A stretch of 64,000 bases of DNA from Paraburkholderia bonniea (GTDB taxonomy: Bacteria; Pseudomonadota; Gammaproteobacteria; Burkholderiales; Burkholderiaceae). Shown here piece after piece: positions 1-9,105 of the stretch. Below the pieces are notes generated by a model. The model was not told the origin of the DNA. It saw nothing but the letters and a program-made list of their open reading frames with translations, and did not search any database. The stretch's first letter is position 1. Each line of letters begins with the position of its first letter. A program made the translations under genes and the position numbers. The stretch covers positions 1 through 64,000 of the forward strand of contig NZ_QPEQ01000002.1 of the NCBI RefSeq assembly GCF_009455625.1. The letters are read 5' to 3'.

Positions 1-1359
1 ATGGCCACGAAGCGCGCGAAAAAGACTGATGTCGTGAGCCCCAGCTCAGCAGAATTGCGCAAAGCCGTCGAGGCAATCGCCATTCAGCCGAAAAGCGGCA
101 AAATTACGCTGCTCACCCGCAAATTGTTCAATGTTCTGCTTGCTGTCGCCCAGCAGGCAGATGATTCTGGCGACACCTATCGTGCGTTATTGTCCGATAT
201 CGTCGCCAATTCAGCGTTTGATTCGAATGACACCGCGCTCGTCAAAGAGCATTTGCGCCGGATGGTGTCGGTGCAGGTCGAATGGAGTACGGGTACCTCA
301 AGTCAGAAGCCGGGCCGGAAATGGGGTATTTCCACGCTGATCGCCGATGCGGAAATTCTGGAAGATCCGGCTACGCGGCGGGTCTGGGTTGAGTTTTCAT
401 TTGCTCCCAAAATCAAGAAAAAGCTGCTCGACCCGGTTCAGTACGCGCGCCTGAGCCTGCAGTTTCAAAGTCAGTTGCGTAGTAGCGCGGGCCTTGCGCT
501 CTACGAAATCTGCGTGCGTTACCTGACAAATCCTAGCCACCTGACGATGCGCGAAGCGTGGGAGTGGTGGCGTCCTATCCTGTCCGGCACGCCTGATACG
601 GAAGCGGGTGATGAAGTCAAACGCGAATATAAATATTTCAAGCGCGACTACCTGCGGCCAGCCATTGCCGAAGTCAATGCGGTGACGAACATCTTTGTCG
701 AACTGATTGAGCATCGTGAAGGCCGGCGCGTGGCGGAGATCCAGTTTCGGGTGACCGAGCGCAAGCAGCCGATGCTCGCGCTCGACGAGCATCCCAACGT
801 TTTTGATAGCACGCTGGTCGACCGCATGGTCAAGATCGGCATTCCATTAAAGGAAGCGCAGACGCTGTATGCCGATAGCGAAGAAAATCGCATTCGCGCG
901 GCGTTGCAGATGACTGAGCAGCGGATGCGTAGCACGACGTTGCCAACGGTGCGCAGTGCTCCGGCGCTGTTCAAGGACGCATTGAAAAAGGGCTATGCAC
1001 CGCCTGCCGAAGTAGAAGCACCGGCCGCGGGCACCAAACCTGCCGCTGCGATTGCGGCCGTGCCAACTGATGAGTTGAAGGCGCGGCTCCTGGGCGAATA
1101 CGCGGTGTTTCGGCGCAAGGAAGCGCGGGCGCTTTACGAAGAGCAGGGAACGAGTGAGCAGGAGGTCGCGCGGCGGTCGTTTGAGGACGATGAGCTTCCT
1201 GACCTGGGCGCTCATATGCGGGACGACTGGCGCAAACGAGGGCTGGAATCGAAGCTGGCCGAAACGGCCTTTTTTGACTGGCTTGCCCGCAAAACCTGGG
1301 GCAGTCCGACAGATGGCGATTTGCTCGCGTTCACCTTGAGCCAGTCACGGGCGACATAA
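1..1359 (+). CDS. repA: Replication initiator protein (RepA/Rep_3-type)
   Basis: This 452-residue protein resembles the plasmid-type initiator proteins that bind iterons and start replication of Burkholderia secondary chromosomes and megaplasmids. The family has two winged-helix domains; here the first lies roughly at residues 30-135 and the second at 140-260, followed by an Ala/Pro-rich linker (about 335-355) and a charged C-terminal part. It is convergent with parB, 48 bp away, and the parAB genes with parS-like palindromes follow. The window begins on its ATG, so its promoter and any upstream iterons are not visible. The initiator role rests on family resemblance and context. Confidence 0.85.
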   Translation: MATKRAKKTDVVSPSSAELRKAVEAIAIQPKSGKITLLTRKLFNVLLAVAQQADDSGDTYRALLSDIVANSAFDSNDTALVKEHLRRMVSVQVEWSTGTSSQKPGRKWGISTLIADAEILEDPATRRVWVEFSFAPKIKKKLLDPVQYARLSLQFQSQLRSSAGLALYEICVRYLTNPSHLTMREAWEWWRPILSGTPDTEAGDEVKREYKYFKRDYLRPAIAEVNAVTNIFVELIEHREGRRVAEIQFRVTERKQPMLALDEHPNVFDSTLVDRMVKIGIPLKEAQTLYADSEENRIRAALQMTEQRMRSTTLPTVRSAPALFKDALKKGYAPPAEVEAPAAGTKPAAAIAAVPTDELKARLLGEYAVFRRKEARALYEEQGTSEQEVARRSFEDDELPDLGAHMRDDWRKRGLESKLAETAFFDWLARKTWGSPTDGDLLAFTLSQSRAT

Positions 1360-1407
1360 GCTTTTTCTTGCCGCCCGGGCCGGGCTTTAGTTATGGCGAT
1401 TTCAACG

Positions 1408-2463
1408 TTATGTTGCGAGCAAGATTTGCTCGATTTGCCGCAAGATGTCGTCGCGTTTTTCCCGCGAAAGCCCCTTGAGTTTCAGTTCAATACGGTCATC
1501 GCCGTATGACTTCAGATCCCCTGCCGCTCTGCCCTCCAGCTTGATCTCCAGACGTTGCGCATAGCGTTGGCGACTGGATGGCTTGATGGTGCCCTGGGCG
1601 CTTGCCCTGCCTTTAACGATATCCGCGACCTGGCGTGTGCTGAGATCGTCCGACAAAATCTTGTTGATTAAACGCAATGTCGCGTCGGCACCTCGAACGG
1701 AATGGTAGCGGCCAACCTGATAAGCCATGTTCGAGCCGAAGCGGTCTGGCCGGGAAACCATCTCGTGCATAACAACTTCAGGAAGTTTGGCGATGGATAA
1801 CGCAACCGCGATGGTGGATTCATCAAGATTAAGATGCTCTGCCAACTCTTTCTGGCTTTGAAAATGTTTTTCTTCCAGAAACATTTTCCACACGACCGCA
1901 TTATCAAAGACCGTTTGTGAATCGCGCTGCACATTGAGGTCATAGCCCAATTTGTAGCTTTGTATTCCGATAGGCAGATCAATGACGATGGCCTTTACCC
2001 ACTCTTTGTTGGCTTCCTTAAGAGCACGCACGCGCCGGCCACCATCGCTCACGTAGTAAGTGCCTGGGTTGTCGTAATCAGGAATCACATGAATGGCCTG
2101 TTGTTGGCCCTGCTTTGACAGGTTCACCGCCAGATCGGCAATAGATGATTTCAGATAAAAATGCCGTGGATTAAATGGACTGGCTTTGATGGACTTGAGT
2201 GCCAGTTCAATTATCTGTCCCGGTTGGTAGTGATGTTCCCGCCGCCATGCCCGGTAATGAGCCGATTCGTCGGTTATTTCTGTTTCTTCGGTTTTAGCTG
2301 CGGCTGACACGTTGGCCGTAGGTGAAGCGGCGGGTGCTACGGCGGCATTGCTTTTCTCAACGATCTCATCGATTGCGTTGAGACGATCAAGCGCGGTGCG
2401 TTTTTCGCTGCTGGTGGTATCGGGGCGTGGCTGAAAGCCTTTAGCGAATTGGGAGGGCTTCAT
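1408..2463 (-). CDS. parB: ParB family centromere-binding partition protein
   Basis: This 351-residue protein is the ParB of the replicon and should load on parS and work with ParA to segregate it. After a disordered N-terminus, residues about 85-190 hold the ParB N-terminal nuclease-like domain with an NPR motif and the DGGRR motif (box II, CTP-binding arginines). A helix-turn-helix follows around the sequence QKELAEHLNLDESTIA, and the C-terminal tail resembles a dimerisation region. Its start overlaps the parA stop by four bases (ATGA), so the two are translationally coupled. The DNA near the start also holds one of the two parS-like palindromes. Confidence 0.93.
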   Translation of the reverse strand: MKPSQFAKGFQPRPDTTSSEKRTALDRLNAIDEIVEKSNAAVAPAASPTANVSAAAKTEETEITDESAHYRAWRREHHYQPGQIIELALKSIKASPFNPRHFYLKSSIADLAVNLSKQGQQQAIHVIPDYDNPGTYYVSDGGRRVRALKEANKEWVKAIVIDLPIGIQSYKLGYDLNVQRDSQTVFDNAVVWKMFLEEKHFQSQKELAEHLNLDESTIAVALSIAKLPEVVMHEMVSRPDRFGSNMAYQVGRYHSVRGADATLRLINKILSDDLSTRQVADIVKGRASAQGTIKPSSRQRYAQRLEIKLEGRAAGDLKSYGDDRIELKLKGLSREKRDDILRQIEQILLAT

Positions 2464-3149
2464 TCAGGGTCCTTTATGCGCATAAATTCAGGGAGCAACG
2501 TGGCGATTTCTTCGGCACAGGCCCGAATTTCAAGACTAGCGAGTTTGGCTCCACGGTCGTTCATCTGCAGTACCGTTTGGCCGAGTGCCATGGCTTGCTT
2601 GTACGCCTCACGCGTAGGGATTTGCGTTTTAAGTAGTGGGAAGCCGAGTTCTTCCAGGGCGCGTTTCAATTCACGCGTGAGCATCCGCTTTTCTTCGGTT
2701 TTATTCAGCAGGAACACGGCACGTAGATCTTCGTTCATCACCTGTGCTTGCTGGATCAGTTTGACCAGACCGATGCTGGACCAATAATCCGCTGGCGACG
2801 ATGAGGTGGGAATTACTGCGACCGATGCTGCGAGTAGCACGACGCCTGAGACTTTTTCGGTAATAGATGGGGGGCAATCGACGACGATGATGTCGTAGTC
2901 AGCGACGAATTTTTTGATCTCGCGGTGAATTTGTCCACCAGCTTCGGCGAGGTTGATGACCGGGAAAGGAATGCCCGACTCGCCTTCGGATGAAGCGCTG
3001 GCCCATTGCACGAGAGTGTTTTGGCCATCTGCGTCGACTACCAGAACGCGCTTTCCTTTTTCATGAAAGGCCGCGCCAAGATGCATGGCAATTGTGCTTT
3101 TTCCAACGCCGCCTTTTTGCTGAGTTACCGCAATAATTTCTGCTGACAC
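2460..3149 (-). CDS. parA: ParA family partition ATPase
   Basis: This 229-residue protein is a small ParA/MinD-type ATPase without an N-terminal DNA-binding extension. It carries the deviant Walker A motif KGGVGKST near residue 12, the A' motif DADGQN near residue 40 and a Walker B-like VDCPPS near residue 92. It is the first gene of the parAB operon, transcribed away from an AT-rich intergenic region with a parS-like palindrome. A second palindrome lies inside its last codons. The short form suggests the operon may be regulated by ParB or a separate protein, because autoregulating ParA proteins usually have an added N-terminal helix-turn-helix. Confidence 0.94.
   Translation of the reverse strand: MSAEIIAVTQQKGGVGKSTIAMHLGAAFHEKGKRVLVVDADGQNTLVQWASASSEGESGIPFPVINLAEAGGQIHREIKKFVADYDIIVVDCPPSITEKVSGVVLLAASVAVIPTSSSPADYWSSIGLVKLIQQAQVMNEDLRAVFLLNKTEEKRMLTRELKRALEELGFPLLKTQIPTREAYKQAMALGQTVLQMNDRGAKLASLEIRACAEEIATLLPEFMRIKDPE
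2473..2486. promoter_or_regulatory. parS-like centromere palindrome 1
   Basis: TTTATGCGCATAAA is a perfect 14-base palindrome embedded in the last codons of parA (residues FMRIK). It is the core of GTTTATGCGCATAAAC, which I recall as the Burkholderia chromosome-2 parS site. An identical core recurs about 780 bases away. Confidence 0.75.
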
Positions 3150-3487
3150 TTTTCTCCCCTTAATTTCGGAATTTTTGAATTTTACGCCATCAACCCATAT
3201 TTATAAATATTTTTAATAAATATATTGAGCGCTAGCCATTTGGCTAGGGTGGTTTATGCGCATAAAGACAGCACGCACGTCTCGTGCGGAGCTGATGGGG
3301 CATCAGATGCGGGAACGAACAAGTAACAAGTCAGGATGGACGGTGCTGGCGCTGTAACGGTGGTTGTTCATTCATATTTTGGCCGTCACTGCGGTGTTGA
3401 CAGCATCTAGAGAACACGTTGTTATCCTTCGGCTCTCTTCGCCTCGCCACTTATTCAAACCACGTTAACTCTGTAATTTCAGGACCT
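3150..3487. other. AT-rich intergenic region between parA and the ArsC-like gene
   Basis: No gene is seen here. Bases about 3190-3226 are almost entirely A and T and could melt easily. They are followed by a small inverted repeat CTAGCCA-TT-TGGCTAG at 3232-3247 and the second parS-like palindrome. This is a candidate parAB promoter/operator region and possibly part of the replicon origin, although no clear iteron array is visible. Confidence 0.5.
3252..3267. promoter_or_regulatory. parS-like centromere palindrome 2
   Basis: GTTTATGCGCATAAAG matches GTTTATGCGCATAAAC, recalled as the Burkholderia chromosome-2 parS consensus, at 15 of 16 bases. It lies upstream of parA. With the copy at 2473 it makes a local parS pair around parA. 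Confidence 0.8.
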
Positions 3488-3847
3488 ATGATTACGATCT
3501 ATCACAATCCACGATGCTCAAAATCCAGACAGGCGTATGAGCTAATCACGACAGTTTTCAATAAGGATAATGAGCCTGTTGAGGTTGTCGATTACCTTTC
3601 CACGCCATTAACCGTCCAGCAACTTCGAGAGATCAGGCAGATGTTGGGATGTCCTGTGCGAGAGATGATTCGAACTGATGAAGCGCCTTATACGGAACTA
3701 CATCTGGATTATCTGGAGACAACCGATGACGCGCTTTTTCAGGCGATAGCGCAGCACCCTGTATTACTTCAACGTCCAATTGTCGTGCACGCTGGACGAG
3801 CCGTGATTGGGCGTCCAGCAGAAAATATAAAAATTCTTTTTGAATAA
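3488..3847 (+). CDS. ArsC-family (glutaredoxin-dependent) arsenate reductase-like protein
   Basis: The ATG at 3488 gives a 119-residue protein starting MITIYHNPRCSKS, the normal length and start of ArsC/YffB-type thioredoxin-fold proteins. An upstream extension of the reading frame is not family-like. The catalytic cysteine sits in NPRCSKSRQ near residue 10, and the C-terminal part holds the RPIVV...GRPAENI region typical of the family. The family reduces arsenate using glutathione and glutaredoxin, but many members have no proven arsenate role. No other ars gene is adjacent, so the substrate is uncertain. A strong hairpin terminator follows. Confidence 0.88.
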   Translation: MITIYHNPRCSKSRQAYELITTVFNKDNEPVEVVDYLSTPLTVQQLREIRQMLGCPVREMIRTDEAPYTELHLDYLETTDDALFQAIAQHPVLLQRPIVVHAGRAVIGRPAENIKILFE

Positions 3848-3935
3848 ATAACTAATGGCGCTGCCTTGAATGAAGGTTATTGAAAAATAACGCTCGAATT
3901 CATGGCAGCAGTCGGCTCTCGTTAAAGCCATAAAA

Positions 3936-3962
3936 AAAGCGCTGAGATAACCTCAGCGCTTT
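3936..3962. terminator. Bidirectional hairpin terminator
   Basis: An 11-bp perfect stem, AAAGCGCTGAG / CTCAGCGCTTT, encloses a 5-base loop and has A/T flanks. It separates the ArsC-like gene from the convergent small gene and can serve both. Confidence 0.85.
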
Positions 3963-4010
3963 CATCCATTTTCAGAAATCAGAATCATTCGGCCGGCAAA
4001 GGCTCCAGAT

Positions 4011-4181
4011 CTAATAAGGTGTTTTTGTTCCGTGTGGCACCGGTTGATAACGCCATTTGCTGGCTTTCGAATCAATATGCTTAGCATCTTGCTTGCGTTG
4101 TTTCGCACGTGTCTCATCGGCAAGATCTAATTCGGCTTTTTTGTCGCGTGATGCTCGGTTTGAACCAGCTGGATAGTCCAT
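4011..4181 (-). CDS. Small charged hypothetical protein
   Basis: This 56-residue protein starts MDYPAGSNRASRDKK. The start was chosen because a GGGGG ribosome-binding sequence lies five bases upstream (AAAGGGGGACATATG); the frame could extend 11 residues further up but without such a site. It is very rich in Lys, Arg, Asp and Ala, with no membrane segment, and ends near PVPHGTKTPY. I do not recognise a family with certainty. Its size and charge resemble small stress-related proteins common in Burkholderia. Confidence 0.6.
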   Translation of the reverse strand: MDYPAGSNRASRDKKAELDLADETRAKQRKQDAKHIDSKASKWRYQPVPHGTKTPY

Positions 4182-4696
4182 ATGTCCCCCTTTAATGTGA
4201 TGTTTGTCTGGCATTTGTCCTGTTTAAGACCTGGATGAAACCCAGCTCGTTCATAAAAGAGTTGTAACGCTTATTGTGCGTCGTGCTTCTTGCTCCCATG
4301 GCTAGGCGTTTTCCTATGGTGTCTGAGGCGCTTGGCAGCATGCGGCCATCCAGCAGCCACCGGCCATCTGTTGCTTGCGAGTCCGCTAGCAGCAACAGGT
4401 ACTACCGTTGCATCAATAACGCGGAGCAAAGCCTCTCGCCGCGTGTGCAATTTTTCGCTAGCTGAATAGCCGCTGAGCAAATGCCATCGCAGACAAACCC
4501 CTAGATACAGATCGGCTGATTCGAAACCGTGACAGACAGATGGCGACGGGTTTGGGCACACTTCATTGCCCCTAAAGCTAAAACTCCACCTCAAAAGTAA
4601 GACGATTTATGTTTGAATGGCGGCGCATGAGATTCATTACCTGGCCCGTGGGGTCACTCTTTTCGCGCCTGGCGCGTTTATCAAGGAACCGAAATC
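4182..4696. other. Intergenic stretch, no supportable gene
   Basis: Open frames exist on both strands (for example 4271-4594 minus) but none has a ribosome-binding site, a recognisable domain or consistent codon use. The stretch could be a decayed gene or mobile-element remnant, but I cannot identify it. The last 40 bases should hold the leader of the FMN reductase gene. Confidence 0.4.
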
Positions 4697-5248
4697 ATGG
4701 CTTACAACATCGCCGTTATTGTGGGCTCCATTCGACAAGATTCGATTAATAAGCAGCTCGCTCGGGCTTTAACTTCGCTGGCACCAGCTGATTTTTCGTT
4801 TGATTTTGTCGAGATTGGCACCTTGCCGCTATATAGCCAGGATTACGATGCCAACTTTCCTGAGGTCGCGCGTCAGTTCAAGCAAAAAATAGAAGCAGCC
4901 AGTGGCCTGCTTTTTGTCACGCCCGAGTACAACCGTTCGATTCCCGGAGTGCTGAAAAATGCACTGGACTGGGGTTCACGCCCTTGGGGTAAAAATGCAT
5001 GGGCAGGCAAACCGGGTGCGATCGCGGGCACCTCGCCGGGGGCGGTAGGCACGGCGCTGTCGCAGCAGCATCTGCGTAACGTGCTGGCTTATCTGGATGT
5101 TTCCACGCTGGCGCAGCCAGAAATGTTCATTAAACACAATGCTGCCCAGATTGATGATTCCGGCAATATCGTGAACGATGACACTCGGAAATTCCTGCAA
5201 TCCTTCATGACCCGCTACGTGTCATGGGTCAAACAGCATGGCGTATGA
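4697..5248 (+). CDS. NADPH-dependent FMN reductase (ChrR/YieF-like)
   Basis: This 183-residue flavodoxin-fold protein starts with the phosphate-binding loop GSIRQDSINKQLAR and carries the family's TPEYNRSIPGVLKNALDW segment, which contacts flavin, near residue 78. A later GTSPGAVGTA segment also fits. Such enzymes use NAD(P)H to reduce FMN, quinones or metal ions such as chromate. It sits alone, preceded by AAGGAACC, and is closed by a strong hairpin shared with the convergent gene downstream. Substrate in vivo is unknown. Confidence 0.9.
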   Translation: MAYNIAVIVGSIRQDSINKQLARALTSLAPADFSFDFVEIGTLPLYSQDYDANFPEVARQFKQKIEAASGLLFVTPEYNRSIPGVLKNALDWGSRPWGKNAWAGKPGAIAGTSPGAVGTALSQQHLRNVLAYLDVSTLAQPEMFIKHNAAQIDDSGNIVNDDTRKFLQSFMTRYVSWVKQHGV

Positions 5249-5276
5249 ATCAGCGTCAAGTCACTGACGCATGAAA

Positions 5277-5316
5277 AAAACGGTGCGTCTGGGCTTAACT
5301 CCAGACGCACCGTTTT
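5277..5316. terminator. Strong bidirectional hairpin terminator
   Basis: A 16-bp perfect stem, AAAACGGTGCGTCTGG pairing with CCAGACGCACCGTTTT, has an 8-base loop and terminal A and T runs. It lies between the convergent FMN reductase and stress-protein genes. Confidence 0.92.
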
Positions 5317-5335
5317 GTTTGCACCACCCGCCCAG

Positions 5336-6289
5336 TTATCCGTTTGTGCGGTGAGTGCTTGCTCGTTCCCAGCCATGCCGAACCGCCGCTTTTACTTTCT
5401 CCCACGTCCCGCTGCCGGGCAACGTGTGTTCCCATTCCCGCTGAACGTGTGGCTCGACCTCATCCCATAGCTGGGCCTGGTACCGGTGATCCTGGGCGAT
5501 GGTTGCGCCATAGCGATAGGCCGAAACGTAATCTTCGTAGCGTGCGCTTTCACCAGCATATTGCGTGTCGTAGTGACCGCGAAAATCTTCTTCGTATTCC
5601 AGAAATTCATCGGGGATCTGGCCGCTTTGCAGCGTCTCTTGAGTAGCTTCAACAGGAGCTTTTTCAGCTTGTGGCGGTGCTGGCTGAAACACCGCACCTA
5701 ACCCGGCAACTGCCCCAGCTGCAATGGCCGTAGTGGTGGGCGCGGCGGCAGGAAGCTCATCAGGCGAAACGGGTGTTGCGGTGGAAGAAAAAGTCTCGTG
5801 TGCCGGCTCAGACACCGGCGCAACCCCAGACGCAGAAGCCACCGCGCCAGCGGATGGGCGTAGAAGCGCACCAATGCCAAGCTCGTCCAGTATCGAGTGT
5901 TCGCGTGCCGGATCGGGCCCGGGCTGGAGCACATCCCATTCCGGTGTGCGCTCGCCAATATCGGTCGCGCCAAGATGGGTGAGTGTGCTGCGGGCCAGAT
6001 CGGTTTGCGCTTCGTTTGCGGTATCGACGTAGAGCAAAACCGCACCGCGCCGCACGGCTTCCATGTAACGCTGCGCTTCCGTCTGGCGCGGGCCTGCGGC
6101 AAACAGGCTGGCCAGAAAACGCTCGATATCCGCGAGCATGCCCGGGCGGTCGGCGGGCGCTTCGGCTGCGAGTCCGGCGCTGGTTTGCACGACGATATCG
6201 TCTGCGCCAAAGCCGGTCTGCAGCAACGCGGCCTGGGCGGTTTGCGCATGCGCGAGGGTATCGAACAGGCCAATTACGGTGTGTCGCAT
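5336..6289 (-). CDS. General stress protein 17M-like domain protein
   Basis: This 317-residue protein starts MRHTVIGLFDTLAHAQTAQ, the usual opening of the YflT/general stress protein 17M domain (about residues 1-110), in which a helix-strand pattern precedes GFGADDIVV. The middle (about 135-220) is an Ala/Pro/Glu-rich linker. The C-terminal 95 residues form an acidic, Tyr-rich segment (EYEEDFRGHYDTQY, DYVSAYRYG) that recurs in proteobacterial members. It is probably a soluble stress protein of unknown biochemical role. A CCTCCAGG-type complement upstream supports the ATG. Confidence 0.75.
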   Translation of the reverse strand: MRHTVIGLFDTLAHAQTAQAALLQTGFGADDIVVQTSAGLAAEAPADRPGMLADIERFLASLFAAGPRQTEAQRYMEAVRRGAVLLYVDTANEAQTDLARSTLTHLGATDIGERTPEWDVLQPGPDPAREHSILDELGIGALLRPSAGAVASASGVAPVSEPAHETFSSTATPVSPDELPAAAPTTTAIAAGAVAGLGAVFQPAPPQAEKAPVEATQETLQSGQIPDEFLEYEEDFRGHYDTQYAGESARYEDYVSAYRYGATIAQDHRYQAQLWDEVEPHVQREWEHTLPGSGTWEKVKAAVRHGWERASTHRTNG

Positions 6290-6502
6290 CGAAACCTCCA
6301 GGGGGTGCGTTGAGCATGCGGCAAGACGGCCAGCATCCGGTTATTTCATTTCATACAGCAGCGATATGCGTCTCTACAGCAATCAGCGTGCCAGCGCGGC
6401 CATGGTTTGTCAGCATAGGGTGTTCCATAGCGCATGCCGCATGTAGCCCGGATGCTTTTACAAAGCCGTGTAATTCATGCGCGATAAACCGTCACGTCTG
6501 TT

Positions 6503-8752
6503 TCATGCCCCATGGACGGTTCGATCCGGTTCGGGCACCTCCCGCTGGATCGACTGCAGCATTTGTTCGAGCAGTGCGATATCAAACGGTTTAGACAGCA
6601 CTCGTACTCCGACATGACGTGCGCGTTCAATTTCTTCGGCGTAACCCGTGACCAGAATCACCGGCAGGCGGTTTTCGAGCGCCTGCATGGCTTCTGCCAG
6701 ATCAATGCCGTTCATCGTGCCGGGCATATGAATATCGGAGATCACCAGATCGAAGGGTGCCGCTGCGCCAGATTCCTGGCATGCCGCAAAGCGCTGGAGC
6801 GCGAGATCGGCGTTGGCGATGACGCTGACCTGATGACCCATCATCTGGAGCAGCGCCTCTGTGCCGGCAGCCACTTCGTCGTTGTCTTCCACCAGCATGA
6901 TGCGCAAGCCCCGTTGTGGCTGGCTGGCGGTAGTAACAGGAGGTGCTTGAGGCGCGATCTGAAGTTCTGCCGCGCGCGGCAGATACAAATGTACCGAGGT
7001 GCCTGCTCCGGTGGCGCTGTCGATAGCGGCCAGGCCACCGGAGCGTTCGCAAAAAGCGAAAACCTGCGGCAGGCCGAGCCCGGTTCCCATGCCTTTGGGC
7101 TTGGTGGTGAAGAGTGGCTCGAAGGCGCGTGCCAGCACGTCGGCAGGCATGCCGACACCCGTGTCTTCCAGTGCGATCAGGACGAACTCGCCGGTTAGCG
7201 GAAAACCATCTTCTTCGCGGAAATTCAGGTTGCTGGCGCGCACGGTAAAGCGTCCGCCGTGTGGCATCGCATCGCGTGCATTGATGGCAATGTTGATCAG
7301 CGCTAGTTCAAATTCGGCGACGTCGACCCGCATGGGCCAGACGTTAGCGCTGATGTTCATCACGAGCGAAATCTTGGCACCGAGTGAGGCTTGCAGCAGC
7401 TCACGATAGGCGGGCAGCCAGCGCTCGACGCTGACGGTCTCACTGCGCAACGGCTGCTTGCGTGCCACGCCTAGCAACTGCCGCGTCAGCGATTGGCCGC
7501 TTTTCAGCGCGCGCTCGATAGCGGACAGCTCGCGCTCCAGCCCAGGCACTGCACGACGCCGGACGATCTGGACGTTGGCTGAGACGATCATCAGCAGGTT
7601 ATTGAAATCATGGGCGACGCTGCCCACCAGGTTGCCAAGCGCTTGCATCTTGCGCGACTGGCGATAGGCCGATTCAAGCGAGCGGCGCTTGGATGCTTCG
7701 GCTTGCCAACTTTCCCACGCCTGCCTTTCTGCCGCGAGGCGTTTGAGCGAAAGCCAGATCACGCACCACAGCACGATGGATGGCGTGAACATCGACAGCA
7801 GCAGCACACTCAGATGGCGATACCAGCCGTTCCAGATCGCCGCGGTGCGATAGCCGCTCGAAACGTACACCGGGTACGCGCCGACGCGGCGAAAAGCCAG
7901 AATCAGCGGGCTGCCATCCATGCTCGAACGCATCCGCACAATGCCTGCGCGCTGACCTTGTGCCAGCGCATGCGCAAATGGCGAGTTAGAAGCTGCCATC
8001 GTGGGTTGATCCGGGCGGGCTGGATAGTGCGCCAGGATGGCACCGTCTGTGCGCGTTAGCCCCATCGTCATCGGACCGTCGTTATCGCCCAGCAGCTCAC
8101 GGTAAAACGCGCTGAAGTAATACGGCCGCAGTGCCACCGAGACCACGCCGGCAAATTGCCCATCTGCTGTGCGCCGGGCGACGCCGGTGTTGAACACTTT
8201 TTCGAGCGCGGCGGGGCCCATCATCACTTTTGAAATATGTTCGAGCACCTTGCCATCACGGATGCCGATGAAATCGTCACGCTCTGCGATGGAGCGTGGT
8301 GGCACCGGATAGCTCCGGCTACTGGCCAGCAGCGTCCCGGTGCGGCTGAAAATCGACAGCGCGGCGACTTGCGGATAGCCGCCGCCAATGGCGCGTAGTT
8401 TGTCGTGAATCGCTTCCTCATGCTGGCGGATGCCCGCGTCATCCAATCCCTGGGTGAGATCGATGATCCGGGCAACGAGCGCATCGTTCATGTCGAACAC
8501 TTTGAGCGCGTGTTCTTCGGCTAGCCGCACGGTGCGCAGCGCAATGTCCGTAGCTTCTGCTTCGCGCGTACGCCAGTCGCTGTAAGCCATGGCCGCGACG
8601 TAGATGCAAGGCAGCACGATGGCCGCAACCAGCAAGGCGATCAGCGTAATGCGCCGGACCGCGAAGTTCTGTTCCGGCACCGCTGGATACGGTGACGTGT
8701 TCGGCCGTGAAGCCGGAGAAGGTGCCTCGGGAAGCCGATCTGGGAGCGTCAT
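6503..8752 (-). CDS. Hybrid sensor histidine kinase with periplasmic Cache domain and C-terminal receiver
   Basis: The ATG at 8752 gives 749 residues. A TTG start 60 bases further up is possible, and neither has a strong ribosome-binding site. A transmembrane helix (about 34-57) precedes a periplasmic double-Cache-like domain, a second helix follows near residue 310, and then comes a HisKA domain with phospho-acceptor histidine in SVAHDFNNLL. The HATPase domain shows INIAINARDAM, DTGVGM and GMGTGLGL. The C-terminal receiver has VEDNDE, phospho-acceptor Asp in ISDIHMPG, and the conserved Lys in SKPFD. It belongs to the 'HDFNNLL' class. The ligand and output partner are not visible; no response regulator lies next to it. 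Confidence 0.9.
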   Translation of the reverse strand: MTLPDRLPEAPSPASRPNTSPYPAVPEQNFAVRRITLIALLVAAIVLPCIYVAAMAYSDWRTREAEATDIALRTVRLAEEHALKVFDMNDALVARIIDLTQGLDDAGIRQHEEAIHDKLRAIGGGYPQVAALSIFSRTGTLLASSRSYPVPPRSIAERDDFIGIRDGKVLEHISKVMMGPAALEKVFNTGVARRTADGQFAGVVSVALRPYYFSAFYRELLGDNDGPMTMGLTRTDGAILAHYPARPDQPTMAASNSPFAHALAQGQRAGIVRMRSSMDGSPLILAFRRVGAYPVYVSSGYRTAAIWNGWYRHLSVLLLSMFTPSIVLWCVIWLSLKRLAAERQAWESWQAEASKRRSLESAYRQSRKMQALGNLVGSVAHDFNNLLMIVSANVQIVRRRAVPGLERELSAIERALKSGQSLTRQLLGVARKQPLRSETVSVERWLPAYRELLQASLGAKISLVMNISANVWPMRVDVAEFELALINIAINARDAMPHGGRFTVRASNLNFREEDGFPLTGEFVLIALEDTGVGMPADVLARAFEPLFTTKPKGMGTGLGLPQVFAFCERSGGLAAIDSATGAGTSVHLYLPRAAELQIAPQAPPVTTASQPQRGLRIMLVEDNDEVAAGTEALLQMMGHQVSVIANADLALQRFAACQESGAAAPFDLVISDIHMPGTMNGIDLAEAMQALENRLPVILVTGYAEEIERARHVGVRVLSKPFDIALLEQMLQSIQREVPEPDRTVHGA

Positions 8753-8970
8753 GACGGCAGCAGAAGGAAAAGTATGAGAGGAATCAGGGGGTAAAAATGA
8801 GATAGCCAGCAAGCATCATACGAGATGCCTGCCAGGAACTCGTTTGCGGGTGGGCCACAGGGGGTGTGGCGGCATCGGTAAAAAGCCAGCGAAAAACAGC
8901 GCGAAGGCAGGCCAGAACAGGCGAAAAGCCTCCTGGTCTGGCTTTCTGGACAGCGATATCTTGCAAAGGT

Positions 8971-8979
8971 TGTTATACT
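8971..8979 (+). promoter_or_regulatory. Extended -10 promoter element for the hpnD operon
   Basis: TGTTATACT fits an extended -10 (TG-n-TATACT). No well-spaced -35 hexamer is seen. It lies about 130 bases upstream of hpnD and just ahead of a terminator-like hairpin. Confidence 0.5.
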
Positions 8980-8991
8980 TTCGCCCGTCTC

Positions 8992-9019
8992 CACCGGCCC
9001 TTGGCCGGTGTATTTTTTT
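8992..9019 (+). terminator. Leader hairpin with T-tract upstream of hpnD (possible attenuator)
   Basis: CACCGGCC-CTT-GGCCGGTG is a perfect 8-bp GC-rich stem followed by TATTTTTTT. It lies between the putative promoter and hpnD, so it could end transcription early. It could alternatively be only a leader structure. Confidence 0.65.
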
Positions 9020-9105
9020 CCCGCGCGTGCTCCGCGCGCAGCCTGCCCTGCGGGTCGGCATGTTTTACGTGGCCGTTTCCAGCAAGCATCCCAGCGGAGA
9101 TCGTC

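Noticed and set aside
4271..4594. Minus-strand frame that might be a transposase remnant
   Set aside because: No recognisable catalytic motif, terminal repeats or target-site duplication could be seen.
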